The position numbers and the translations under genes were made by a program. From contig CACYKY010000006.1 of NCBI GenBank assembly GCA_902775135.1, positions 183,432 to 247,431 on the forward strand: 64,000 nt of DNA, written 5' to 3'. Under the pieces are notes generated by a model. The model had not been told where the DNA came from, searched no databases, and saw nothing but the letters and a program-made list of their open reading frames with translations. Positions 32,937-41,705 of the stretch are shown in pieces. The stretch is from an uncultured Bacteroidota bacterium. Lineage in GTDB: Bacteria > Bacteroidota > Bacteroidia > Bacteroidales > P3. Each line of letters starts with the position of its first letter. Position 1 is the stretch's first letter.

Positions 32937-32960
32937 ACATCCACAACAAGGGGGTGGCGC

Positions 32961-33623
32961 TTACTTCTTTGTCAGCACCTCGTCGATCATGCCGTACTTG
33001 AGGGCCTCTTCGGCGGTGAACCAGTGGTCGCGGTCGCTGTCTTTCTCCACCTGTTCGAAAGGCTGGCCGCTGTGGAGGGCGATGATCTCGTAGAGCTCTT
33101 TCTTGAGCTTGAGGATTTCGCGGACGGTGATTTCCATGTCGGTGGCCTGACCGTCAGCGCCGCCCATAGGCTGATGGATCATGACGCGGGCATGCGGAAG
33201 GGCGCAGCGGCGGCCTTTCTCGCCAGCACAGAGCAGTACACTGGCCATCGAGGCGGCCAATCCGGTGCAGATGGTGCTCACCTTGGGCTGGATATACTGC
33301 ATGGTGTCGTAGATGCCGAGGCCGGCATAGACGGAGCCTCCGGGGGAGTTGAGATAGATTTGAATATCCTTGGTGGGGTCTACGCTCTCGAGGAAGAGGA
33401 GCTGGGCCTGGATGACGTTGGCGGTGTAGTCGTCGATGGCGGTGCCGAGGAAGATGATGCGGTCCATCATCAGGCGGCTGAAGACATCCATCTGAGCCAC
33501 GTTGAGCTGGCGCTCTTCGACGATATACGGTGTGAGGGAATTGTTGATGGCCGAGGTATACTTGGCGTAGGTGGTGCTGCTGATGCCACGATGGCGGGTG
33601 GCGTATTTCTCAAATTCTGTCAT
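32961..33623 (-). CDS. clpP: ATP-dependent Clp protease proteolytic subunit
   Basis: 220 residues. Serine protease barrel with Ser125 in CTGLAASMASVL, His150 in ARVMIHQP and an Asp in the FTAEEALKYGMIDEV region; LNSPGGSVYAGLGIYD is the substrate-strand loop. Works with ClpX/ClpA-type unfoldases, not in this window. The ATG at 33623 gives a normal N-terminus (MTEFEKYATRHRG). It follows trmD by 2 nt and is the last gene of the M23-trmD-clpP operon. Confidence 0.97.
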   Translation of the reverse strand: MTEFEKYATRHRGISSTTYAKYTSAINNSLTPYIVEERQLNVAQMDVFSRLMMDRIIFLGTAIDDYTANVIQAQLLFLESVDPTKDIQIYLNSPGGSVYAGLGIYDTMQYIQPKVSTICTGLAASMASVLLCAGEKGRRCALPHARVMIHQPMGGADGQATDMEITVREILKLKKELYEIIALHSGQPFEQVEKDSDRDHWFTAEEALKYGMIDEVLTKK

Positions 33624-33625
33624 GT

Positions 33626-34408
33626 CTATTGTTGTTTTGTTTTCTTTGTCTTGGTGATCATTTTGCGGAATAGGGATTCCGGGGGGCCGTACATCAGGTT
33701 GGGCCGTGGGTCGGGAACCATGGCTTCCATGTATTTGCCATACATCTCCGGGCGGCGCTCCTTGGTGCGCTGGATGGCCTGTTCCATGCGCCACTGTTCT
33801 ATCTTGGCGTGGTTGCCACTGAGGAGTACGTCGGGGACCTTCCATCCGCGGAACTCCGGTGGGCGTGTGTATTCCGGCGGGGCTACGAGGCCGTCCTGGA
33901 AGGAGTCTTCGAGGGCCGACTGTTCATCGCCTATCACTCCCGGCACCAGGCGTATGACGGCATCGCAGATGACGGCGGTGGCCAGTTCGCCTCCGGTGAG
34001 CACGTAGTCGCCAATGGAAATCTCTTTGGTGATGAAGTGTTCGCGGATGCGTTCGTCGACTCCTTTATAGTGTCCGCAGAGAATCATCAGGTTTTCTGCC
34101 AGCGACAGTTGGTTGGCCATGGGCTGGGAGAGAATCTCGCCGTCGGGGGCGGTGTAGATGACCTCATCGTAGGGGCGTTCCTTCTGCAGTCCTTCGATGC
34201 AATTGACCAGGGGTTCCACAGCCATCACCATACCTGCAGCGCCACCATAGGGGTAGTCGTCGACGGAGCCGTAGCGGGTCAGCGAGTAGTCGTGCAGGTC
34301 ATGGAAGACGACCTCGACGAGACCTTTTTTTTGGGCCCGCTTGAGGATGCTTTCCTCGAAGAACATGTTCATCATGTTCGGGAAGAGGGTGAGGATGTCG
34401 ATTCTCAT
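33626..34408 (-). CDS. trmD: tRNA (guanine37-N1)-methyltransferase
   Basis: 260 residues. SPOUT trefoil-knot methyltransferase placing m1G37 in tRNA, which prevents frameshifting. Recognisable segments: [48 protein letters not shown], and the C-terminal [17 protein letters not shown]. It overlaps the M23 peptidase gene by ATGA (34405-34408) and is followed by clpP. Confidence 0.97.
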   Translation of the reverse strand: MRIDILTLFPNMMNMFFEESILKRAQKKGLVEVVFHDLHDYSLTRYGSVDDYPYGGAAGMVMAVEPLVNCIEGLQKERPYDEVIYTAPDGEILSQPMANQLSLAENLMILCGHYKGVDERIREHFITKEISIGDYVLTGGELATAVICDAVIRLVPGVIGDEQSALEDSFQDGLVAPPEYTRPPEFRGWKVPDVLLSGNHAKIEQWRMEQAIQRTKERRPEMYGKYMEAMVPDPRPNLMYGPPESLFRKMITKTKKTKQQ

Positions 34409-35640
34409 TTCACTTTCAGTTTCTGTCCGACGCGGAGGGTGGAGTTTTCGCGGAGGCCGTTGAGTTTGCAGAGTTTCTTCACGGTGGTACCGTGGGCGCG
34501 GGCTATCTTGCCAAGGGTGTCGCCGCTGCGGACGGTGTAGGTGGCGGCGCCGGAGTTGCCTGACTTGCTGCTGCCGGACGATACGGACTCGGACTTGCTG
34601 CTGGCTTTGCCGCTGACGCGCAGGCGGTCGCCGGGGTGCAACACCTTGTTGCGGCTGATGCCGTTGAGTTTGCAGAGTTGGTTGATGGTGGTGCCGTTAC
34701 GGCGAGCAATCTTTTCGAGGGTGTCGCCCTGACGCACGCGATACCATCCGCCAGAGGAGGAGCCGCCAGTAGAGGAACGGCCTTTGCTGTTGCCGACTTT
34801 GCGGAAGGACGACGAGGTGAGGCTCAAGTCGTCGCTGACAAGGTCGTGAGTGGCGCAGTTCACCACATGCTCGGGGTTGATGGCGTTGCCCATGTAGCGG
34901 ATTTCGAAGTGGAGGTGGCTTCCGCGGCTGCGGCCGGTGTTGCCGCAGAGGCCGATGGTCTCGCCGCTCTTCACCTGCTGGCCGGCCACCACATTGCGTT
35001 GCGACATGTGGGCGTAGTAGGTCTCCAGGCCGTTGGGGTGATGGATGATGACGAGGTTGCCGTAGCTGCGGTTGTACTTGGAGATGCGTACCACTCCGTC
35101 GAAGGCGGCGTAGATGGGTTCGCCTGTGGGCAGGGCCAGATCGAGGCCGTAGTGCCAGCGGCGCCAGCGTGGGCCGAAATGCGATGTCGGGCGTGCCGAC
35201 CAAGGTGTGGGCCAGGTGAATTTCTCCCCGTGGGCATTGTCGCGCAGGTGGATGACGAGGGGCTCGGTGAGGCTGTTTACATCGAGTTTGGGCAGGTGGA
35301 TGGCTGCGGTATCGAAGCCTTCGAGCAGGATATCGTCCTCGCTGTCGGCACCGGCATCATCAAGGGTGTAGATATTCGGCATATCCTCTTCTTCGTCTTC
35401 GTCCTCTTCGTCGACATCATAGATGAAGGGTGCTTGGTACATGTAGTTTTCCGTTTCCTTGTTGTTGCGCCGGTCAATGGCCACACCCTTGTATTCTTCC
35501 TCCTCGTAGATTACATCCAGTTTGTTGACCTTGATTTCAGATTTGTTGTTTTTCTGTTGTGGTTCGTCGCTCTGTGCCGATGCCATCACGGGTAGCGACA
35601 ACAGGGCAAATAACAGTATGATAGGTTCTATATGTTTCAT
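34405..35640 (-). CDS. M23 endopeptidase with two LysM domains
   Basis: 411 residues, signal peptide ending VMASAQSDE. An acidic low-complexity region (about 75-100) precedes an LytM/M23 zinc domain with HYGLDLALP and [11 protein letters not shown], then two LysM modules ([19 protein letters not shown] about 300-345, [19 protein letters not shown] about 365-410). Binds peptidoglycan and probably cleaves cross-bridges during growth or division. All zinc ligands seem present, so it is likely active rather than an EnvC-like activator. First gene of the operon with trmD and clpP; a full-consensus promoter lies 36 nt upstream. Confidence 0.93.
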   Translation of the reverse strand: MKHIEPIILLFALLSLPVMASAQSDEPQQKNNKSEIKVNKLDVIYEEEEYKGVAIDRRNNKETENYMYQAPFIYDVDEEDEDEEEDMPNIYTLDDAGADSEDDILLEGFDTAAIHLPKLDVNSLTEPLVIHLRDNAHGEKFTWPTPWSARPTSHFGPRWRRWHYGLDLALPTGEPIYAAFDGVVRISKYNRSYGNLVIIHHPNGLETYYAHMSQRNVVAGQQVKSGETIGLCGNTGRSRGSHLHFEIRYMGNAINPEHVVNCATHDLVSDDLSLTSSSFRKVGNSKGRSSTGGSSSGGWYRVRQGDTLEKIARRNGTTINQLCKLNGISRNKVLHPGDRLRVSGKASSKSESVSSGSSKSGNSGAATYTVRSGDTLGKIARAHGTTVKKLCKLNGLRENSTLRVGQKLKVK

Positions 35641-35675
35641 CCAAAATGGTTCAAAGAGTAATACTAAAAACTTTG

Positions 35676-35706
35676 CAAAAGTACAAAAAATGTGTCAGTC
35701 GGCAAA
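35676..35706 (-). promoter_or_regulatory. Promoter of the M23-trmD-clpP operon
   Basis: Minus strand TTTG (35703-35706), 19 bp, TACTTTTG (35676-35683). Full match; the start codon is 36 nt downstream. Confidence 0.85.
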
Positions 35707-35738
35707 ATATTTAAACTTAAAAAATCCAAAAAGGGCCT

Positions 35739-37247
35739 TTATTCCGCTGTGGCAGGACGGAAAGCGCCGTCGTCGTCAATGGTCAGCGTGGCCTTCTCGA
35801 AGTCCTCCTCTGAAAGGGTGCGGATGAGGTTGGCGGCCTTGTTGTCCTTGTCGAACCGGGGACCCGTTAGGATGGTCTGCAGGAAGGAGTGAATCTTGCC
35901 GTCCACCAACATGCCGTCGCGGTTGATGCGGGCCGTCAGTATGGGGGCATAACCCAGAAGGCTGGCGAGGTTCAGCCCTGTGGGGGTGCAGAAGTTGCCC
36001 AAGCTATAGGCGATGAGGTGGCCTTTGTAGAGCTCCATGGCGCGGCAGACATGTGGCCCATGGCCAAAGACCAGGTCGGCACCCTCGTCGATGCAGAGGT
36101 GTGCGAAGTCGCGCAGGTTCCCTCGTTCTTCGTCGAGGAAGATTTCCATGTCGTTTGGCAGGTGGGTGCAGTTGATACCTTCGGCGCCGCCATGGAACGA
36201 CACAATGAGTATGTCGCATTCTTCACGCAGCTTGTGTATGATATCCACCACCAGGGTGCTGTCCATCAGATCGCAGGTGTGGCTGCTGGTGCCGAAAGCA
36301 CAGAAGCCGAACACCAGGCTGTCGCGCATGGTCAGAGAAGAGGTGCAGATGCTTTGTATGCCGGCGTAGCCGATGTTCAGGCTGTCCAGCAGGCGGATAG
36401 TTGTCAGGGTCCCTATGCGGCCGAAGTCGTTGCTGTGGTTGTTGGCCAGGCTGAGGAAGTCGAATCCGGCATCTTGTAGCAGCGATGCATAGGCTTCGGG
36501 CATGCGGAAGGCATAGCAGTATTTGCAGTCTTCTTTGGTACTCTGCAGGGTGTCGTCGCTGAATACACCCTCGCAGTTGCCCACGGCCAGCGTGGCATCG
36601 CGGAGGATGGCTTTTGTGTGGTCGAAGAGGTGTTTGCCTTCGTGGCGTGGCAGCTGGATGGTGGGGTGAAGGGTGCCGAGCATGATATCGCCCACCATGG
36701 CAATGGTGTAGAGGGGCTCTTTCAGCACGCTGTCTGTCGACGCCAGTGGAAGTCCGGCTTCTTTCACCTCCTCCCGGTCGATGATGCGACAGGCACCTTT
36801 GTAGCGTTTCAGGTAGTAGGCTTCAAGCGACGAGGTGATTCTGATGCCTGTGCTGGATGCATGGATGAAGTCGAAGCTGCCTTCCTTCACGGCGGTCACG
36901 ATGCCGACGTGTCCGATGGTTTTCATATTGCGTCGTCCGGCGAAGAACACCAGGTCGCCCACGGCCAGCGAGTCCTTGGGCACGGGTATGCCCATTTTGT
37001 ATTGCGGAGCCGCCGAGGGTGCCAGCAGTACTCCGAATTTGGAGAATACATAGCGTGTGAATCCTGCACAGTCGAATCCTTTGGGGGTCTTGCCTCCCCA
37101 GCGGTAGGGCACACCGATGTGCTTCATGGCTTCGCTGATGACGGAGTCGGGCTCTATGCACACCAGCGTCAGGGTGTCCTGAGCATGCAGCAGTCCTGCT
37201 GACATGGATGCCAGCAACAGGAATGTCGTCAGGAGGATTCTTTTCAT
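35739..37247 (-). CDS. NlpC/P60 peptidase fused to CapA-type metallophosphoesterase-like domain
   Basis: 502 residues, signal peptide ending LLHAQDT. Residues about 32-165: NlpC/P60 with GVPYRWGGKTPKGFDC (Cys60), His113 in GHVGIV and a polar third residue near FIHASS. Residues about 180-470: CapA/PGA-synthesis domain with AMVGDIMLG, LANNHSNDFG, SFHGGAEG and VFGHGPHV, all expected metal-site segments. NlpC/P60 enzymes cut gamma-D-Glu-containing stem peptides, and CapA proteins act on poly-gamma-glutamate or related gamma-linked polymers. A single protein with both could process gamma-glutamyl material in the periplasm. No other capsule (pgs/cap) genes are near. Confidence 0.9.
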   Translation of the reverse strand: MKRILLTTFLLLASMSAGLLHAQDTLTLVCIEPDSVISEAMKHIGVPYRWGGKTPKGFDCAGFTRYVFSKFGVLLAPSAAPQYKMGIPVPKDSLAVGDLVFFAGRRNMKTIGHVGIVTAVKEGSFDFIHASSTGIRITSSLEAYYLKRYKGACRIIDREEVKEAGLPLASTDSVLKEPLYTIAMVGDIMLGTLHPTIQLPRHEGKHLFDHTKAILRDATLAVGNCEGVFSDDTLQSTKEDCKYCYAFRMPEAYASLLQDAGFDFLSLANNHSNDFGRIGTLTTIRLLDSLNIGYAGIQSICTSSLTMRDSLVFGFCAFGTSSHTCDLMDSTLVVDIIHKLREECDILIVSFHGGAEGINCTHLPNDMEIFLDEERGNLRDFAHLCIDEGADLVFGHGPHVCRAMELYKGHLIAYSLGNFCTPTGLNLASLLGYAPILTARINRDGMLVDGKIHSFLQTILTGPRFDKDNKAANLIRTLSEEDFEKATLTIDDDGAFRPATAE

Positions 37248-37266
37248 GATTTGTATTTGGTTTGGG

Positions 37267-38007
37267 TTAATAGTCGTATATGATGCGACCTTCTGCCATG
37301 TGGCTTTTCACGCCATAGACCATGCTGATATTCTCCGTTGTCAGTCCTTGGGCTATGGGACCGTGGAAGAGCAGGTTGCCGTTATGGATCAGCAACAGGT
37401 CGTCGCAGAACTGCAGGGCGAGGTTGAGGTCGTGGATGACGATGACCACGCTTTTGTCCGTAGTCCTCAGCAAGCGCATGATTTCCAGTTGGTGGGCGAT
37501 GTCGAGGTTGCTCACCGGTTCGTCCATCAACAGCACCGGTGTCTGCTGTGCCAGGGCGCGGGCAATCATCACCCTTTGCAACTCGCCGCCGCTCATCTCG
37601 TGTGACTTTGCCAGCCGCAGGTGCCATGTGCCTGTCTGCCGCATGCATTGTTCCACGATGTCCCAGTCGGCCTGGCTTTCGTTCTGCAGTCGTTTCTGAT
37701 AGGGGTTGCGCCCCATGAGGACGGTTTCGAAAGCCGAGAACTCGAAGTCGGTATGCACCTGCTGGCGTACGAAGGCCACCTTCTGCGCCAGCGCTTTGGC
37801 CGAATAGGAACCCACCTCTTGGCCATCGATGGTCACCTTGCCCGCTGTGGGCTCCAGCAGGCCGCCGATACAGCGCAGCAATGTTGTCTTGCCGCACCCG
37901 TTGGGTCCCATCACCGCTGTGATGCGTCGCGAGGCAATCGTCGCACAGATGTCGTGAAGGATTTCATGCTTGCCGTAGCTTACCTGTATATGTTCGAGGT
38001 CGATCAT
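37267..38007 (-). CDS. ABC transporter ATP-binding protein, FecE/BtuD type
   Basis: 246 residues. Walker A GPNGCGKTT, Q-loop FVRQQVHTD, signature MSGGELQRVMIARAL, Walker B VLLMDEPVSNLD, H-loop VIHDLN. Energises uptake of iron chelates, haem or cobalamin together with the FecCD-type permease encoded 7 nt upstream. The ATG at 38007 gives a standard N-terminus (MIDLEHIQVSYG). No binding protein or TonB receptor gene is adjacent, so the substrate cannot be named. Confidence 0.93.
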   Translation of the reverse strand: MIDLEHIQVSYGKHEILHDICATIASRRITAVMGPNGCGKTTLLRCIGGLLEPTAGKVTIDGQEVGSYSAKALAQKVAFVRQQVHTDFEFSAFETVLMGRNPYQKRLQNESQADWDIVEQCMRQTGTWHLRLAKSHEMSGGELQRVMIARALAQQTPVLLMDEPVSNLDIAHQLEIMRLLRTTDKSVVIVIHDLNLALQFCDDLLLIHNGNLLFHGPIAQGLTTENISMVYGVKSHMAEGRIIYDY

Positions 38008-38014
38008 GGTGTTT

Positions 38015-39007
38015 TCAATACCCTTTCTTGTTCTTGTACAACAGGTAGATGAACAGCGGGGCTCCCACCATCGAGGTGAGGCTACCCACAGGCAACTCGC
38101 TTGGCCGCAGCAGGGTGCGCGCCAGGGTGTCGCATACCAGCACAAAGATGGCTCCGCAAAGGATGGAGTAGGGGACCACCTTGCGGTTGTCGGGTCCTGC
38201 CAACAGGCGTACGGCATGGGGAACGATCAGACCTACAAAACCTATCACGCCGCACGAGCTCACGGCAAAGGCCACCATCAGCGTGGTGAAGAGCAGCAGC
38301 ACACGCTTCACCTTCTCCACCTCGCATCCCATGCTCTGTGCCGCCTCGCTGCCCGACAGCAGCAAGTTGAGGTCGCGGCTGTACCACAGCACTACGCCGA
38401 TGCCTATCGCCGCCATGGGCAGCAGCATCCACACGTCGGTCCACGACGAACTCCCGAACGACCCCATGGTCCAGAAGATGATGGAATCCATCTTTTCCTG
38501 GTTGAGCACCATGAGGAACGAGATGACGGCCGAGATGAGCAGCGTGAGGCATACGCCCGTGAGCAGCAGCGTGGTGGTGTGCATGCGGTTGCCTATGGAG
38601 GCTATCTTGTAGATAACCAGTACTGTGAGCAACGCCATAGCCAAAGCCATGCCGCCCACTCCCCAAAGCCATGCTTCCAATCCCAGCAGTATGGCCACCG
38701 CCGCCCCCAGCGAGGCTCCGCTCGACACTCCCAGCACGTAGGGGTCCGTCAGGGGGTTGCGGAAGATGCTCTGGTAGGCCGCGCCGCAGACGCTGAGCAC
38801 AGCTCCCACCAGGGCTCCCATCAGCACTCTCGGCAGACGTAGCTGCCAGAAGATGGGCGACCGCCACACGATTTCGTCCCAGCTGATGTCCACGGCGCCG
38901 AACATGCAGCTGACCACCATCGTGGCCGCCAGCAGCACACTCAATCCCAGCACTACCCAGGGGTTGGCATGGGAAGACTTGTAGGACTTATAAGGCTTAT
39001 GGGACAT
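38015..39007 (-). CDS. FecCD/BtuC-type ABC permease
   Basis: 330 residues, about ten TM helices. Typical segments: LRLPRVLMGALVGAVLSVCG, NPLTDPYVLGVSSGASLGA, GCEVEKVKRVLLL, VGLIVPHAVRLLAGPDNR. It moves an iron-siderophore, haem or corrinoid across the inner membrane. The N-terminus (MSHKPYKSYKSSHANPW) is encoded by nonamer repeats that also supply the ATG, so the original start may have been further in. It is followed by the ATPase gene. Confidence 0.92.
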   Translation of the reverse strand: MSHKPYKSYKSSHANPWVVLGLSVLLAATMVVSCMFGAVDISWDEIVWRSPIFWQLRLPRVLMGALVGAVLSVCGAAYQSIFRNPLTDPYVLGVSSGASLGAAVAILLGLEAWLWGVGGMALAMALLTVLVIYKIASIGNRMHTTTLLLTGVCLTLLISAVISFLMVLNQEKMDSIIFWTMGSFGSSSWTDVWMLLPMAAIGIGVVLWYSRDLNLLLSGSEAAQSMGCEVEKVKRVLLLFTTLMVAFAVSSCGVIGFVGLIVPHAVRLLAGPDNRKVVPYSILCGAIFVLVCDTLARTLLRPSELPVGSLTSMVGAPLFIYLLYKNKKGY

Positions 39008-39038
39008 ATAGGACTTACAGGGCTTCTGCGACTTATAG
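38976..39038. repeat. Seven tandem nonamers between dapB and the permease gene
   Basis: GACTTGTAG, GACTTATAA, GGCTTATGG, GACATATAG, GACTTACAG, GGCTTCTGC, GACTTATAG. On the minus strand one unit supplies the TAA stop of dapB and another supplies the ATG of the permease gene. Confidence 0.9.
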
Positions 39039-39704
39039 GATGTCTTTCATTGTGTACACCCCCGGCTTGGCGGTGGCCAGGTATTCGGCCGCCAGCAGCG
39101 CTCCCAGGGCCAGTCCTTTGCGGCTATGGGCCTCGTGGGTCAGGGTGATGGTGTCTATCTCGCTGTCGTACACCACGGTGTGCGTGCCCGGTACCTCGCC
39201 CTCGCGGTATGAGGCGATGGGCACGCTTTCCTCTTTCCTCTTTCCACTTTCCACTATCTGTTCGCGAAGCGACAGGGCCGTGCCGCTCGGGGCGTCGAGC
39301 TTGTGGATGTGGTGGGTCTCGCTGATGGACACCCTGTAGTCGTCGCGACCGCGCATCAGCTCCGCCAACCGACGGTTCAGCTCGAACATGATGTTCATCC
39401 CGATGCTGAAGTTGGTGGCCGTGAAGAGGCGGCCGTTGCGGGTCTTGCATTCCGAAACAACCTTCTCATAGTCGGCATACCATCCCGTGGTGCCGCACAC
39501 CACCGGCATGCCTGTCTCCATGCAGCGCAGCAGGTTCGCCGTTGCCGTCTTCGGCGTGGTGAACTCGATGGCCACATCGGCCTTTATCTTCTCGGGCCAG
39601 GGGTCGTCCTTGTCTATCTTGACGGTGACGCTATGGCCGCGTTCAGCCGCCAATGCCTCGATGGCGTGGCCCATCTTTCCGTATCCTATCAGAGCTATCT
39701 TCAT
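39033..39704 (-). CDS. dapB: 4-hydroxy-tetrahydrodipicolinate reductase
   Basis: 223 residues; the NAD(P)H-dependent step of the lysine/diaminopimelate pathway. Nucleotide-binding GYGKMGHAIE at the N-terminus, EFTTPKTA, CGTTGWY, ATNFSIGMNI and the catalytic ETHHIHKLDAPSGTA are present. It is slightly shorter than E. coli DapB, as usual in Bacteroidota. It contains a small insert (ESGKRKEES) encoded by heptamer repeats (39226-39253), and its stop codon lies in a nonamer array. Both repeats are in places that the fold can tolerate. Confidence 0.95.
   Translation of the reverse strand: MKIALIGYGKMGHAIEALAAERGHSVTVKIDKDDPWPEKIKADVAIEFTTPKTATANLLRCMETGMPVVCGTTGWYADYEKVVSECKTRNGRLFTATNFSIGMNIMFELNRRLAELMRGRDDYRVSISETHHIHKLDAPSGTALSLREQIVESGKRKEESVPIASYREGEVPGTHTVVYDSEIDTITLTHEAHSRKGLALGALLAAEYLATAKPGVYTMKDIL
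39226..39253 (-). repeat. Four heptamers inside dapB
   Basis: CTTTCCT, CTTTCCT, CTTTCCA, CTTTCCA; the reverse complement is AGGAAAG/TGGAAAG, as in 43853-43887. Encodes the GKRKEES stretch. Confidence 0.8.
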
Positions 39705-39714
39705 CGTGGGCTTG

Positions 39715-40149
39715 TCACTTTTTCAGGTTGCCTCCAAAGGTCCACACCGTGTCGGGATTGCTGATATAGGACTGTGCGAAATAGCCCTCCACGACCATCG
39801 TGGTCTCGGTCCCATTGGCGCCGGTCTCTGTGCGCATGTCCTTGATGAGCATGCGCACCGACTCTGTGCGGTAGTGGTCCAGATACCTTATCCCCTTGAC
39901 GATGTTGCCGTCGAGTTCCCACTCAAAACCATGGCCGTAGGCGCTGAATTTCAGGCTGTCCCGGAAGGTTACGGTCGAGTTGGCGAAATAGCCCGCTAGC
40001 GAGTCGAAATGCCACGTTCCTATCACGTTGGCCAGTACAGGTTCGAGATTGCCGGTTGTCTTCACGTTCTCTTTTCCGCAGGCCACGGCCAGCAGCAGAT
40101 TGCAAGCCATGAAAGCCACCAGGAGGATTCTAATGTGATGATTCTTCAT
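39715..40149 (-). CDS. Lipocalin-like lipoprotein
   Basis: 144 residues, lipobox LLAVACGK. The mature part contains NVIGTWHFDSLAGYF and beta strands like those of the lipoprotein at 3621-4034 (FVGTWQIESM), so the two belong to the same broad group. Function unknown. It lies 10 nt before dapB on the same strand and is probably co-transcribed with it. A TATTTTTG box (40222-40229, minus) lies 72 nt upstream. Confidence 0.7.
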   Translation of the reverse strand: MKNHHIRILLVAFMACNLLLAVACGKENVKTTGNLEPVLANVIGTWHFDSLAGYFANSTVTFRDSLKFSAYGHGFEWELDGNIVKGIRYLDHYRTESVRMLIKDMRTETGANGTETTMVVEGYFAQSYISNPDTVWTFGGNLKK

Positions 40150-40344
40150 TGTACGATATGTATTTGCATTTGTGTTTCAACCATCAATCCGCCCCCATCA
40201 ACGGCGGCGGAAAAAACATTGCAAAAATACTCACTTTTTCCCGAATGGCCAAATTTATTTTTATTGCATTCTCCTGAAAACAATTGTCGACAACTTTTAA
40301 ATGCCATTCCTGTCGTTTTTATTGTATCGCGGTATCCTTTCCCC

Positions 40345-41586
40345 TCAGTCGGTCTTCGGCTGCGAGTGGGCCCCATAGCGGCCCCAAAGGTATTTGGTCA
40401 GCTCCACGAACTCCTCGGGTTCGCCGCCGTCGGAGGCGCGGAAGGTGTGGTATTGGCCCTCGTAGATGTATTCCAGGAGGTACTCGCCACCGTCGATGAC
40501 AAAGGTGCCCGTCATGTCGTCCGGCAGGTGGGCGTCGAGGAAGCCGTCCATCCGCCGGCGCACTTCGGCCAGCTCGCTGTCGCTGAGGTCGAAGTCGTCG
40601 CTGTCTGTCAGTTTCATATTTTTTCCTGAGCCATAGGCCTGGTTGAAATGGAGGCGTCGACCCTCCAGTCGCATCACGCGGATGCCCCAGGGGCTCCATA
40701 CGGTGTAGCGCAGTGTGCCCTCGGCGGCCGTGGGGCAGCAGAGGCTCGGCTCGCCCAGCTCGGAGAACTTCCGCTGAAGGAAATTGTTTAGCCACAGCCT
40801 GTCTTCCATCAGGGCCATCAGGTCCTTCGTTGTGTCGGCGAGCGTGGCCTCGTCGCAGGCCGGCAGGTACATCACCTTGGGCTCCTTGGGCTTGCGCACA
40901 TCGGGTTCGCCGCCGAGGCCCAGGTGGCGGTGCAGTTGTTGCAGGGCGGGGTAGAGCCACGGTGTCGCCTTGCGGTCGTAGGCCATCAGGGCGTAGCGAT
41001 AGGCGCTGTCGGCGGCATGGGGATAGGTGCGCCGCGAGGCCAGGGGGAACAGCCAGTCGGCATAATAGAGCCTGGCCAGCCGCAGGGCATGCGTCTCTTC
41101 GTCAATGTGGCGGACGGGCTTGCCCTCGTAGTCCGTCCAATAATGTGTGTCCCGCGTCATGGGATTGACGCTGAGGGCCTCCACGTCGGCACGCATCGCG
41201 CTGTCGCACTTGGCGCGGTGCCACTCGTAGCCCTTGGTTTTACGTTCCATCTTCCTCAGCACCAGCGAGTCGATGGTCATGTCCTCGTCGATGGTGAAGA
41301 CGGGATAGTCGAAGTTTCCAACCACGATGACGGGCAATCGTAGATAGCAACGTGCCCCGCGGGCGATGCCGGTGAAGCAGACCGTGCCGTCGATGGTGTC
41401 AAGTTTGTCATCGACATGGCGGGGCATATAGCGCGCCGTGTCCTCACCCTCCACAATCAGATACGGGTGAAAATAACCGCTTGCCAAATGGCCTCCCGGA
41501 AGGAAAACCCGCGCCTTGAAGGTTACCTGCCCAATGCCGACAAGCGGTGCCAATAGCAAGAGTATAAGAAGAATACGACGTTTCAT
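40345..41586 (-). CDS. Secreted protein of unknown function
   Basis: 413 residues, signal peptide ending PLVGIGQVTF. The N-terminal part (to about 120) is beta-rich (KARVFLPGGHLASGYFHPYL, DKLDTIDGTVCF); the middle is helical with HYWTDYEGKPVRHIDEETH; the end is beta again (GTFVIDGGEYLLEYIYEG). I cannot assign a family. It is divergent from ribBA and monocistronic; the ~195-bp gap to the next gene downstream holds no obvious hairpin. Confidence 0.65.
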   Translation of the reverse strand: MKRRILLILLLLAPLVGIGQVTFKARVFLPGGHLASGYFHPYLIVEGEDTARYMPRHVDDKLDTIDGTVCFTGIARGARCYLRLPVIVVGNFDYPVFTIDEDMTIDSLVLRKMERKTKGYEWHRAKCDSAMRADVEALSVNPMTRDTHYWTDYEGKPVRHIDEETHALRLARLYYADWLFPLASRRTYPHAADSAYRYALMAYDRKATPWLYPALQQLHRHLGLGGEPDVRKPKEPKVMYLPACDEATLADTTKDLMALMEDRLWLNNFLQRKFSELGEPSLCCPTAAEGTLRYTVWSPWGIRVMRLEGRRLHFNQAYGSGKNMKLTDSDDFDLSDSELAEVRRRMDGFLDAHLPDDMTGTFVIDGGEYLLEYIYEGQYHTFRASDGGEPEEFVELTKYLWGRYGAHSQPKTD

Positions 41587-41668
41587 AGTTAGGTATTCAT
41601 GTCAAGTTTCCACTTGCAAAAATACACAAAATAAATTGAGAAACATAGATATATTAAACTTTTTTTCG

Positions 41669-41676
41669 TAAATTTG
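41669..41676 (+). promoter_or_regulatory. -7 element for ribBA
   Basis: TAAATTTG, 30 nt before the ribBA start codon. The -33 box is not clear. No FMN riboswitch fold is visible in this short leader. Confidence 0.5.
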
Positions 41677-41705
41677 CACTCGCAACAATTATTCTGATTA
41701 TCGTT

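Larger units (their letters stand above)
32591..32960. other. 370-bp gene-free region with duplication and gene remnant
   Basis: No intact gene. It contains a terminator for the BspA-like gene, a 26-bp copy of the clpP 3' end (32717-32742), a short open remnant (32745-32852, minus), AT-rich direct repeats (32827-32877) and the clpP terminator (32896-32936). Confidence 0.7.

Noticed and set aside
41587..41705. Possible FMN riboswitch before ribBA
   Set aside because: The divergent gap is only 119 bp, AT-rich, with no conserved RFN elements.
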